Source: Campylorhamphus procurvoides
Taxonomy: Eukaryota > Chordata > Aves > Passeriformes > Dendrocolaptidae
Direction of reading: 5' to 3'
Assembly (NCBI GenBank): GCA_013396655.1
Contig: WBMV01005965.1
Span: forward strand, 1,118,193-1,182,192
Length of the DNA stretch: 64,000 nt
Under the pieces are notes generated by a model. It did not search any database, had not been told where the DNA came from, and saw nothing but the letters and a program-made list of their open reading frames with translations. Shown here piece after piece: positions 40,101 to 52,100 of the stretch. The position numbers and the translations under genes are program-made. Position 1 is the first letter of the stretch, and every line of letters starts with the position of its first letter.

Positions 40101-43100
40101 TTTTCCTGCTAATAGTATGTCCTGCAGAAGCTGCCATGCTTGGAGGGTTAGTACTGATTTTCTCTTAATGACATAATTTTTCTCCTTTCAAAGAATTCTT
40201 TTTTTTGTTTCTTTGGTTTTTTTGTTTGTTTGTTTTGTTTTCTGGAGAAAAGGCAGACAGCTGAGTTCCAGATGTGTTTACAATGTGCAGATAACAAATA
40301 CCACTTATTAACATTTTTAAGAAGAGAGCACAATAGCAGGGTGCAGTGCAGTGCAGAGATGCTTCTCATTTAGCTGACATACATATCTCAGATGGCCATC
40401 TGCTAGCTGTTGTCCACACTGCTATGTGCTTTTGCTTGGCTCCAATGGGTTTATTTCATAGGTTAGAGTTTGTCATCTCATCATATTACTGTGACATTTT
40501 ACAGTACTGGAATAAAGTGACATGATGTTATGCTGTGTAATACTATAATCAGATCTCACAGAGCTATGAAATAGTTTCCTAAGGGAAAGAAACTTACAGA
40601 TGTTTGAAAGTGGATGAACTAATTACTCGGAAATATGTTATGAACAGCAATCCTGCTGTGGCTGAAGGATGAATTAGATAATATAACAGGTCTGTTCTGT
40701 ATGAGTGCCTCATCATTTTGGAATTACATAAAATAAAAAAATTAAAGGAATACTGCCTTTAAATGATTTCTTTCTTTTAAAAACTACTGGAGAAAATACC
40801 TTCCAACTTCCAGATGGTTTTTTCTTCTAAATCTTCCACTGCTTGTCAGGATTTTTTCTTAACAAGACCTAATAGCTGCTTTTCATGCATGGCTATGTAC
40901 AGTATTTTTGTTCTGCCGCTGCAGAACCAGCCAGCCAGAAGAGGGAGCACAAGTTACCCAATAAATCCTCTTCCCAGGACCGTCCTGAAAGCTGTGATGG
41001 CATTGATCACAAATATATTTTAGTAGTACAGATTCACAGTAGCTTACTGCTCCATGAAAGGAGTAGAAGGAACAGAACAGGTAGGAAAACCACATATTTC
41101 TGCTTAAATGGAAATAAAATAAATAACAAGGGTAAGTGGAAAAGCAAGCACAAAAGAGTATGAAAATACTTGACAGTATCTCTTTAAGGGAGAATATGAT
41201 TACATCCAAGTTAGTAGTCTTGGAACTGGGAAGTGGTAAATGACCAAGGGCATGTACAGGAGCCAGATCCAGGCAAAGGAGCACTATAGGCTTGTTGTAA
41301 TGAATTAAAATAATCACATTTGTTCTATGAGGGCTTTCTTCCNNNNNNNNNNNNNNNNNNNNNNNNNNNNNNNNNNNNNCTTTTTTTTAACATGCTATGG
41401 ATTTTATCATGAAGTCCTGTCATACTTACCTGTGTGCTTTGTTTGGTTACTTCTAAGGAATTTTTCATATCAAATTGATTGAACCATAGCATTGAAATAT
41501 AAAGGGATGTATTTGTGACTAAATCTTCACAGTCTAATGGAAAATATTCAGAACTCACATAAGTTTATCCATGAACTTAAGAGTATTTGTTCACATTCAT
41601 AAAATTGCGGTGTTATATATAAGGAGAAGAGAAAAAGAGAGGAAAGAGTCCAGACCAGAACACAAATGAAAATAATTTCAAGAACATTACCTGCTCCCTC
41701 CCTCTTCCCGAATACATGACTTTTAGGTCTTCACATTGATTGTGGGGATCACAGCCGAAGATTGTTTCAAATTTTGCTTATATGCATTGTCACATATCCA
41801 GATAGCTTAATTAAAGGATAAGCTTTTTTTTTTTTTTCGGCTTTTTCTTAGTGTTGCATTGTGTTGTGGCTGAAGAAGCAAGCAATCAGAAACCCCATTC
41901 ATATTGAGAAAAAATGTATTAAAAAAATCTCACAGCTTTAACAATTGCTTATAAAAATCAGCAACCTAAAAAATTCCTTCCACTGTGAAGAACATCTTAA
42001 AAAGGATGCTCTACCCTTTCTGCTCTACAAAAGTTAGTACTGTGAAGCAATTATGAAATCTGATTTCCCTTTGTCTTAGTTCAAGAACTAAGATATTATG
42101 CTGGCCAAGAAACAATCTCTCTCCTTTAAATTTAGGAAAACAGAATTTTAATTAGGGAAGAAAAGAAAAAAAAATATATATATATTAAAGGATAACAGTT
42201 CTTAACCACCACTATATATATATCCAGAGAAGAACCAAAACAACAACAGAACAGTCTGTAACAAAACCACTCCACCCCTCAAATAACAAGGCAAAACAGT
42301 CAAAAGATCTTTGGGGAATGCAATTATATCCACGGNACCTTCACCGAGGCTGGGGTGTTGGCTCCAAGCTATTTGGAAGGAATTCCAGAGTCAGTCTGAA
42401 ACCATAACACCCTTTGTTGCAAAATGCAAGACAGTTTGGTCTTTAAGTCAGGATCTTACTTTTTTAGATTTATAGAAAGTATATGACATCACTGTTTGAT
42501 CAGAATTTGGTCTCCTCAGCCTGCTTAGGGCTGCAATGCAAGAGGAGCATTTTCTGGAAATTCAGGCTGAGGAAATATGAATGCATGGGAAAAATCACAA
42601 GTTGTTATTTATTTTTTCATTAAATATGTATAAAACCAACATCTTGTCCTTGTAAAAACTACTTATGTTACCTCACTTTTACATTTTACATTATTTATAC
42701 TGATATATTAGTTCCTTGCATTTACAGTCAGGGCACATTCTGCTAGGCATTCCATATGGATATGGTCCTCAGTGACGATGGTAGATGCTGTGCACATATT
42801 GCTAAGGGTACAAAGATTTCTAAGGTCAGAACTCAGCAGCTTGTATTCCACATGAGGAATACAACTTCTGCTTTGCTTGGGTATATTTAGAGTATTTGTT
42901 AACATTGCCAAGAATATGGCTTCATGAGGACGTTATTGTGCTTTTTGCTTCTAATGCTCTGGACTTTGAAATTGCATAAAAATTAGTCAATACCAATTTA
43001 GAATTGTATTTTTCCTTTTCCCCTGTAAGATGATTTTTAATTTTAATGATTTCTGGTTAAACTTGAGCTGCCATGATAAACGCTGAAAAGCTAGACCTCT

Positions 43101-46100
43101 GGATAACAAGACAAGAATTGCAGGCTGTAGGTAAATGATCCTGTTCACAGTGTACATGCTGCACAGTAATGTGGTGGCTCACAGGCTTTATGACAGCATT
43201 TGTTGTGGCAATTGCTCAGCAATCTTTGTTTTAGTGCAAGATGTGGATCTTGCATTTCTGTGGAGATATGACAGCAAGCAGAATCAGTTGACAACTGTGG
43301 AATGAGTGTTTTCTAATGGCGCAAAAGAAGCTAAGAAAACAACAGCACATCCGTCTCCCTGGATGTGTGCTGAAATATATTTGCTTTGTGCCTTGGTTAT
43401 GAGAACAAAATCATTTCAGTACTGTACAGAATATGTATCCATACAGCTCTGCTACTTTAAATTGCAAAACATATTCTCTCATTACATTATTACCATGGTT
43501 TTCCTGCACTCTTGCTAGTATGGGTATTCCTGTCTTTCTTTTTGGATGGCATTTCTTTATGTATATTCTTGTGGGTTTTTGTTCTCTTTAGTCTACTTAT
43601 CTGTGCTTCTAGTGTTCCTGAACTTCTCAAAGCTTTGGGAAGGCCCAGGCACAGATTTGCCGTATCTCATTTACAGCTCTGAAAACTACATTATTCTTTT
43701 GAGATGCCTTTTAGAGGTTTATATGAGACTTTGTTTTTTGTCACTGAATTATTTTTGAAGCGTACAACCTTATTACACACACTGCATCTCTTAATAGGTT
43801 CTTCTTTCAGTGCTGCTTATAGAATTCCATTGTGCTTTTCTATGCTACTGTAGATGACAGGGACATTCCTCTTGTTTCATTCTCGCTGTTACATGACAAC
43901 TGTCTATGCAAGTTCCAAGAGCAGTTGTTAGTTCCAGTGTGCTGGATCAGATATCTACATGTCACATACTGAATGAATGAATGCAGCCTGTATCTCTTGG
44001 CTCCCTGTGCGTTTCCTCAGATTTAGTTTGCAGCAGCGCTCTTTACCTGTTATAGAAGTTTTCAGAGGCTTGTTGACACTTTTTGATATGCATGTTCAGG
44101 TAGTTTTTCTGTACTTCATTTTTATTACTTTTAAGATCTATATTCCCGTAGTGTCATTGTTGACCATTATTGCCTATTTAAAATATTTTTATCCCCTAAA
44201 AGTAAGTGTATATATGCCCATTCAAGTAGTTATTTGTCTACCATATGCTATATATACCAGAATCTGTAGGGTACATTGTATAAAGTAATACTGACTTTTC
44301 CTGGTCAGTGCTATATCACTGAAGTTTACCATTATTAGTTCCTTGCATTTACAGTCAGGGCACAATCTTCCAGGCATTCTGGCTTTTCATGGTTGCATTG
44401 CTTTCTTTTACTTAAGTAAATGAAATTCTAAATTATTAACAGATGTTTGGTACATCAGTTGACGACAAAGCTGTGTAATAAAATAGATTTTTCCTCCTTT
44501 TTTTTTTTATTTCCCCCCCTCCCCCCTGTGATATTAGAGGTTCTGAATTGAAGCACAAAAATGATGAAGCACTAGATTGTCAGATCTGGACAATTAAAAA
44601 TTTATGCTTAGTTTTTATTCTTTTAAGTCTACAATAGCATCTCTGTATTTAATAGGAAAAATTCAGTCTATATACCAGTTGAAAACATAATAAAAATCAG
44701 CACTCTTAGATAATCAGTTTTCTTGTTTACTTGATTGTGAGTGTGCAAAGCTCAATCACTGTACAGGATCATTCTCTTGATTAGCTACACTTAAACCACA
44801 GAGATGCAGAAGGTCATTAGTACAAAAATTTATGAGGAGTATCACAATAACAGTTCTTAATTCAGCAATAAGTAATACATTCAAAATTTAGATGGATATG
44901 CAATGGGGAGAAAAAAAGAACAAAATTACAAAAAGAAAAATCTCTTCTCACATTCACATTTAAAGAAGGAGCCACAGTCTTGAAAGGGTGAAAAAGGTCA
45001 CAATATTAAATGAAATTAAATCTAAGGAAAAAAATATCTAAAATCGAGTTAATACATAAGATTTCTTTATTCCTTTTCATTTTTTTCCACCTCACTGTCA
45101 TTTTGTCTTTAGGCATTTTTAAAAGCACTTATACTATTCATTATGATACACTGTTATCAGCTGACTGCCTGTATGTTAATGTGCATTAATGGTTGCTAAG
45201 ACAACTGCCAATGTGTTAGTCTAAGTTTATATCATGGATAAGAAGTTACATAACTATTGTTCCAAACTTCTGTTTCATATTTTTAAAGACAATATTTGGT
45301 AATATCTTTGGGACATAGAGTGTTTCAGAGGAAATTGTTTCTCTTTTTATGTCCTTTTCCAAGGCAAATAATTAAACCCATGGTGTTTCATCTCAGATGT
45401 TACTGTAAATCATCTTATATCAAATAATAATTCCTTATAAAATTTACTCCAGCATTTGCTTCATTCTGGACACAGCCCTTATCCACATCTACCAAATTAA
45501 ACATTGTAAAAAGGGGCATGTGAACATAAGTGTTTGGAATAATTATGAAAAGAAGATACCTCAGATGGTCCTGGTGTTGACCCTGTCACTTTCCTTTCCG
45601 CTGAATGTAACTTGAGCTGATATGGTCATGTGATTTGTGTCCCCAGCAATGCATTATCTTTCTGTTAGCCCTTTTGGCATATAGGTAATGCTTGCCCCTT
45701 AATATTGCTTCTCCTAGAGGGATCACTCATAGGACCAGATTTCATCAAGCACTGATTTATAACTGGCCTTTTAATATTTACTTACTGTGACAAGGCAAAA
45801 GGCAGATAGCCTTGCATCCAAGCATTTAAAAGACAACAAAAGATGCCTGTAAGTATTTGTCAGAACAGATGTGCCATTTCTTTTCTGCCTGCAGAGACAG
45901 AATGAAAACCACATATGTTCCTAAAACTAGAACTGTAATGCTATAAAAGAAGTAAGGTACTTTCATAGTAGGCACTGCTTTCTAAAATAATAGGTGCTAT
46001 TTTCACCCTTCTTACTAAATCTGACCCATTATAAAAGCCTCCCAGTATCATTGGTATTGTACTCAAGAGAACAAACAGCAAGGATTTCTTTATTTGTCCA

Positions 46101-49100
46101 GTCTGTAATTTTTTTTAATTTTTTTTTAATGAGATACTAGGAAGAACACAGAGAGATCTTTGCATGTTTTTTCTCACTGCCAACAAAGTCTGACAGGATG
46201 TGAGAAGAAAATACAGACAAGAAACACTTCTATTAGTCACTAAAAACTGGGTTACTTATATAAATATTTCAGTTAAACACTTCTTTCAAATAACATAATT
46301 TTGCAGTAGAGGAAAACCTAATTGATGATATGTTAATAAACCTAAAATAGGAAGATTAAACCTTACATTAATCATATCCTTGCAAGGTCCTTTATTTTAG
46401 AAAAACATGTTTGAAGTATTTGACATAGTAAGGCACAGGTTTATTATCTATTTTATTATTTATTGATTAGTGTTGCAAGTATTTATCATTTTTTATTACT
46501 CGTATTTTGTTCTTTTGTTTTTATCATGTTTATTATTTGGGTATTTTATATATATTATTGAGTGTATAATAATAAAAAAGCCCCAACCCTTTATATTTGT
46601 GGTACAGAAATGTCTCTTAGCTCTAGATATGTACTAGCTTACTTGTTACATTTTCTGGTTCATAAACAGTGTCTGAAATATAATCCCTTTGACTTTTCTG
46701 TCAAGTTTTTTGCATCTATCTTTGTTTTTGTGGTTTGTATTGTTACTTCATTAAGTAAATTTGACAGAAAATGACAGCAGGTATAAGCCACACAACTTTC
46801 TTTACTTTTGTGTTACTTGCTTTTTTAGTGTTTTTACTTGTTTCTGGACTTCTTTGAATCGTTGATATACTTGCAGTTCCATGATTTCAGTTGGCACAAA
46901 TAGAAACTTTTATATGGCTATGATGACATAGTCTTCTCATTAAGACAAAAATTCAGTTTCTGAAGTTGAATTGATTTTTCATACTTTATGCAGGATGTGA
47001 AAAATCGAAGAAATCCCCGCCTTGTACCATATGCTCTTTTGGATGATCGAACAAAGAAGTCAAATAAAGACAGTCTTCGGGAAGCAGTCCGCACCCTTCT
47101 GGGCTATGGGTACAATCTGGAAGCTCCTGATCAAGATCATGGTAATTACTTTGGGGGATTTTCATATTAAAAAAAAAAAAGATGTTAGAATATTCCACTC
47201 CACTACAGAATTTGTTGGTCCAATAAAACATTGAACAGATGTCCCCAAATCTAAAAGGTGCTTTTCTTCATTTTCTGTTGTTTATGTTTCCCTTAGATTT
47301 TAATTTCTTTCTTTCCTTATTGTTTGCTTTTCTTGACTTGTGGCCTCAAATGAATGATTGCAAAATGAAACATTTTTACATTTTAAATCAATTACTTGCA
47401 GTTTAAATCAATAAATACAATTTAATTAATATTTTTTATTGAATGCTATAGTTATTTCAAGACAAAATAGGAAAAAAAGTAAACTCAGTAGATGTGAATT
47501 TTATATTTCTAAAATGTCAACTCTAAATAATGAAGAGTCCTGCAGTTCATGTGCAGTCTTGATTTAAACACTCAACTACCAGATGAAATGTTTGTAAATT
47601 AATACCTGCAAACCAAATTTCTGTGACTGTCAACCTGCAAGTCTAGAATTAGATAGTCTGTTAGAGCTTTTGAGTTTCCTGGACTATCTCAGGTCTTAAA
47701 ATTTGAATTAGACTATAAGTAATGTTTATTATAATTTTCTTTCTTTATGCAGTAATAGTGTTGTTAAATTTAGACCTATTTAGGCCATAGATTTTCAGTA
47801 AATCATTTCTGCAGAAGATGTAACTCATACCCGTAATGTACACAGGGAACCTACCATTTAGAATTTCTTTTCCAAAGCACATGCTTGCTCTGATCTTCAG
47901 CTTTTACGAGAAACTGATATTAAGTTACACTAAAATATGAGGCATTGCACACCCATGAGTGTGCAACAAGGCCGGATTGCTAAATATGTAGAACAGTGTT
48001 CCTCAGTGGAGTTGGTGGGAAAATACCATGGTCTCCTATGCCAGTGCCTAGTCTGGGGAGTGTAAGCCTGCTGCATAATCCTAGACTTTCTTCCCCTCCC
48101 ACTGTGGGAAGGCAATGCTGCATAGAAAGCGTGAACATGGCTTCTGGTCACTCACAGAGAGAGTACACTCATTTTCCACAATCTCTTCCAAATCCTGATG
48201 AACAATATTAATCTCCTTTTCTATTGACAGCTCTGAGAACCATGTGCCTCTGCCTTTCCTTGGGAATGAACTGCTGGAAAATACTAGTTTTTCCTTACAA
48301 TGCTGAGATCATTGAGTTGGTTCTGTGAATAGTTAAATGCAAAGAATGCAAGTGCAATCCTTGAATCTGAAAGATGTGATCAATGCTTTTGCAAAATTCC
48401 TGGAGGGAAGAACTGCAGAACTGGGCCTTTCTTGAGCAAAGACTGAAACTGCATTCAGCAAAAGATTTTTATACTAATTTTGAGAATTTAAATTTTACGG
48501 TTTATGAGCCTCTCAAGTTTTTGAGTTGCATAAAATCATAGGGATCCTCTTTCATCAGCCAAAATCCATGCTGTTATTAAAGGATTTAGAGCCCTCTAGT
48601 GGTGGTCTGCAACTCCAATTATTAATTTTTATTTAAACATTAATTTTACAAAGCTCTCTGGTGTCTGGTTTTATGCTTTATTATTATTAGTAGTTATTGG
48701 TTTCCCACAGGAGCTGTATTTTTGGGGTTGCTTAAAATCTGGAAAGCATTATATTACTTAGAATCTAAAAGGAAAGCAAATTCTCAGATACTATGCTTTG
48801 TGGTGCTGCATCTGTAAAGGTGAGGTACTGAGGGTCTTCAAAAGTGTTTCAAGGTATGAATTTCATAGACCTTTAAAGAGGAGATTTTGCAGATAAAGAA
48901 TTATGTGGCAAAGAGTTCAGAGTTGCTTATAGGAAACTTAATGAGCCTCACCTTGTCAGGCATGGTGTCATGAGAAGTGATAATAAATTCTGAGGGATGT
49001 GATTTTATAGGTTATTCTAGATGATATTAGAAATGCGGACCTTGATATGTGGCTGAGAAAACAAAAGAGAAAGGGAGACGTTCTTAGCATGGTCTAACAA

Positions 49101-52100
49101 AAAGGTGCAGGTTCATGTAGACACATTTCAGCTTAAACCCAGGAAGAAGAGAAATTATGGTAATTAAACTGGAATGCTGACTTCTCAAAGGTTGCCCAGG
49201 CTTTAATGCATTGCAAATTTGTGGGCAAAGATCCATATTTTGGTGTTCTTTTTCCTAATGTGAGAAAAAGAATCAGGATGATTCCTGAGTCATGTGATTT
49301 GTAGCTGCACTCAGATTTTGAAGTTCTCTTTCTATTTTTTTTAATCAAGGTGGGTTTACAAATGCAGAGTTATTTCAGGGAGGTACTCAAGCATGTAGAT
49401 TGCCCAGAATGGGCAAGGGCATTTTCCCATATGGCTCTTCTGCAGGCACATTCTTCTTTTCATGCCTATGCTCAGAGGGATTCCTTTTCCTTTTGCTTTC
49501 ACTGTCTTAATTCTTTCTCAGTAGTTTAATACAGTATTTTCTGCATTGCTTTGTGGTTTATTCTTTTTTTTTTTTTTTTAAATCTTACAGCAACAAGACA
49601 AGACATGTGCAGTGGGATAATGGAAAAGTTCAGGATCTTCCGCACAGAAAAGACTTACGCAGTGAAGGCTGGGAAGTGGTACTTCGAGTTTGAGGCAGTC
49701 ACTGCAGGAGACATGAGAGTTGGCTGGACCAGGCCAGGTTGTCTGCCAGATCAGGAGCTTGGCTCAGATGAAGAAGCTTTTGTTTTTGATGGCTTTAAGG
49801 TTTGTACATGTTTATCTGTAATAATGTGAATGATGGCAAAACTTTTCTTTTTTGCATCTTATTCCATGTATCATTGCCTCAACTTAATTTCCTTCTCTTC
49901 TTTCATTGATGATTTATGAAATTAATTCTCTCTGAGGGCCTGGATGGAATAAGGCAGATTCGTGACCTTTGATATTTCATCCTCACTGCAGCAGGTCACC
50001 ATATGATATACCAGAGTCATAAATTTTTCAGAGTCACCTAAAAAATTAATTGTCAGGCTTTGGTATTCTATATTTTCACAGATTCACAGTACTTGTACAG
50101 TATATGTAAAGAAGTGAAAATCAAAGTTGACTTAATCAAATTGAAAATACTGACAGAGCTGTAATTAGCTATGAATCATTTCTTTAAAGTTTTACTCTGT
50201 TGTTCTCTCTATAAGAAGTGCAATTAGGGAATAAATACAAGTAAGAAGGCAAGTGCAACTGTTATTAAACCATAATTGTTATTAAGGATATGGTCATAAT
50301 ATTTCTTGTATCTGCTATTGGAATTAATTTACCTTATTGCTATTATAATATGCAACAGAAATCAATAGTATTCCTGTCTATTTCCATTTAGATAAAGCTC
50401 TCAAGATGTATTTTATTTATGTTATGAGAATGTATTTTTTTTCCACTCTTGTGTTGCATGAGAAGATGCCTTGAAAAGAGAACTGAAAAGTTGGTTTTGT
50501 AAAATATCTGACTGGCTTAACTAAACTATTCAAATCCTGTATTTTTGCTGGAGGAGCTGTGTTATAGTTTGCCTTTTGAATCTTAGTTTTTGATCTTCAG
50601 GTCTCAATCCACAAAGCTATTTTGTTGTCTTTGATATTGATGGGTTCTCTCCTTGACAGGAGAAAAAGTTTTGATCTTCAGGTTACCCAGAAAGGTTCAT
50701 TCATTTTGTATGATTTTCAGGATGAATACAGATGATAAAAATCTACTTGTGATGAAATAGATAAATAGGAAACCTATTTGTTATTAGCACTTTTTTTTTA
50801 AGTTCATGCTCATTACAATAATTCTTAATTTAGAAGACCCCATCCAAAGCCTTTGCAGTCTTTGAATTGAAAGTCAGTCATAGGAATCTCTAATCATGGC
50901 CTTGTCTACTCTGGAATCTATCAGAAACTCAGTGCTTGTCCCATCCACGGACAGTTCTATTCCTTTCAAAATCTGATATGACAGGAAGATTAATTTATTT
51001 TGCACACAGCATTTTTAGAAGTATATTTAAGAAAACAAGAAAGTTTGCTTGCAACTAATGAATTTATAGGCTACTAAAATAAATAAAAGTAATTGCTTGA
51101 AAAAGGTTTGTGAAGCAACTATTTAACATTGTAATCAATACCATATTATTGTAATTGCAAGTCTTCCATGGAACTGCAGAAAAATAAGCCATGCTCTTCC
51201 TTGTTATTAAATGTTGAAATAGCAATTTTCACTGTCAGCTCTCTTAGCAAGCTTTTACAATGCTGATGTGAGGGGTGCTTGCAGGAAGTTAATTGTTGGA
51301 TTTTTATTTTCAGAGTCAACTTGGAGTACTCACATAGTTTTGGAATGATATTCTGTGAAAATGTTCATTTTAGTGCCATCTTAATTGAGGACATTAATTA
51401 TTAGTTCTACCACTAAATGTGAGAGGAACACCTACATTGTTACTATTATTCTTTCAATTCTTTTCAGGCGCAGCGGTGGCATCAGGGTAATGAGCATTTT
51501 GGCCGTTCCTGGTTGGCAGGAGATGTTGTTGGGTGCATGGTTGACATGAATGAGCACACTATGATGTTCACCTTAAATGGTGAAATCCTGCTTGATGACT
51601 CAGGTTCTGAACTTGCATTCAAAGACTTTGAGGTTGGTGATGGTAAGTACTGTAATACATTGTGCTGTTAATTTGCTGTTGCCTGTTTCTTACTCTGACT
51701 TCACTTTAATGTGGTGTGTTTCTTGTCCCCTCATCCTTGCCCTCTTCCTCCCCTCCCATCCCAGGAACTACCCCTTGTCCTTTTTTTCTATTTGATTATT
51801 ATTAAGCCTTTGGAAAGGAAGTTTGCCAAGTGTGAGGATGAGGCAAGGCTTTTTTCTGCGGTGACCTTTGTAACCATCTATTGTCATGGGACCTTTTCAC
51901 TGTTTTGCAGGGATGTGTCTGGAGTGGCAAATTCAAGACCTTTAATATTTCATCCTCACTGCAGCAGGTCACCATATGATATAACAGAAAAATAGAATGT
52001 ATCATAGAATGGTTTGGGTTGGAAGTGACCTTTAAAAATCATCTAGTCTACCCCCCTGCCATGGGCAGGGACATCAGATTTTATCCAGATGAAGTACTGA

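Larger units (their letters stand above)
37016..46993 (+). other. RYR2 intron M-N (longest in window)
   Basis: About 10 kb. Contains an assembly gap (41343-41379), one undetermined base (42336), a direct-duplicated 32-bp word (42706 and 44333), a T/G-rich run (40197-40238), a poly-T run (41824-41837), AT dinucleotide runs (42173-42186, 42213-42222) and a C-rich run (44511-44527). The 42230-42440 area is A/C-rich and possibly retroelement-derived, but I cannot name it. No exon or conserved frame found. Confidence 0.75.

Noticed and set aside
40883..41317. 144-residue minus-strand open frame in the longest intron
   Set aside because: Hydrophobic composition from AT-rich intron DNA, no motif, no splice or promoter evidence; expected by chance at this length in 10 kb.
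42074..42093. 9-bp inverted repeat (tcttagttc/gaactaaga)
   Set aside because: Arms too short to stand out in AT-rich DNA of this length.
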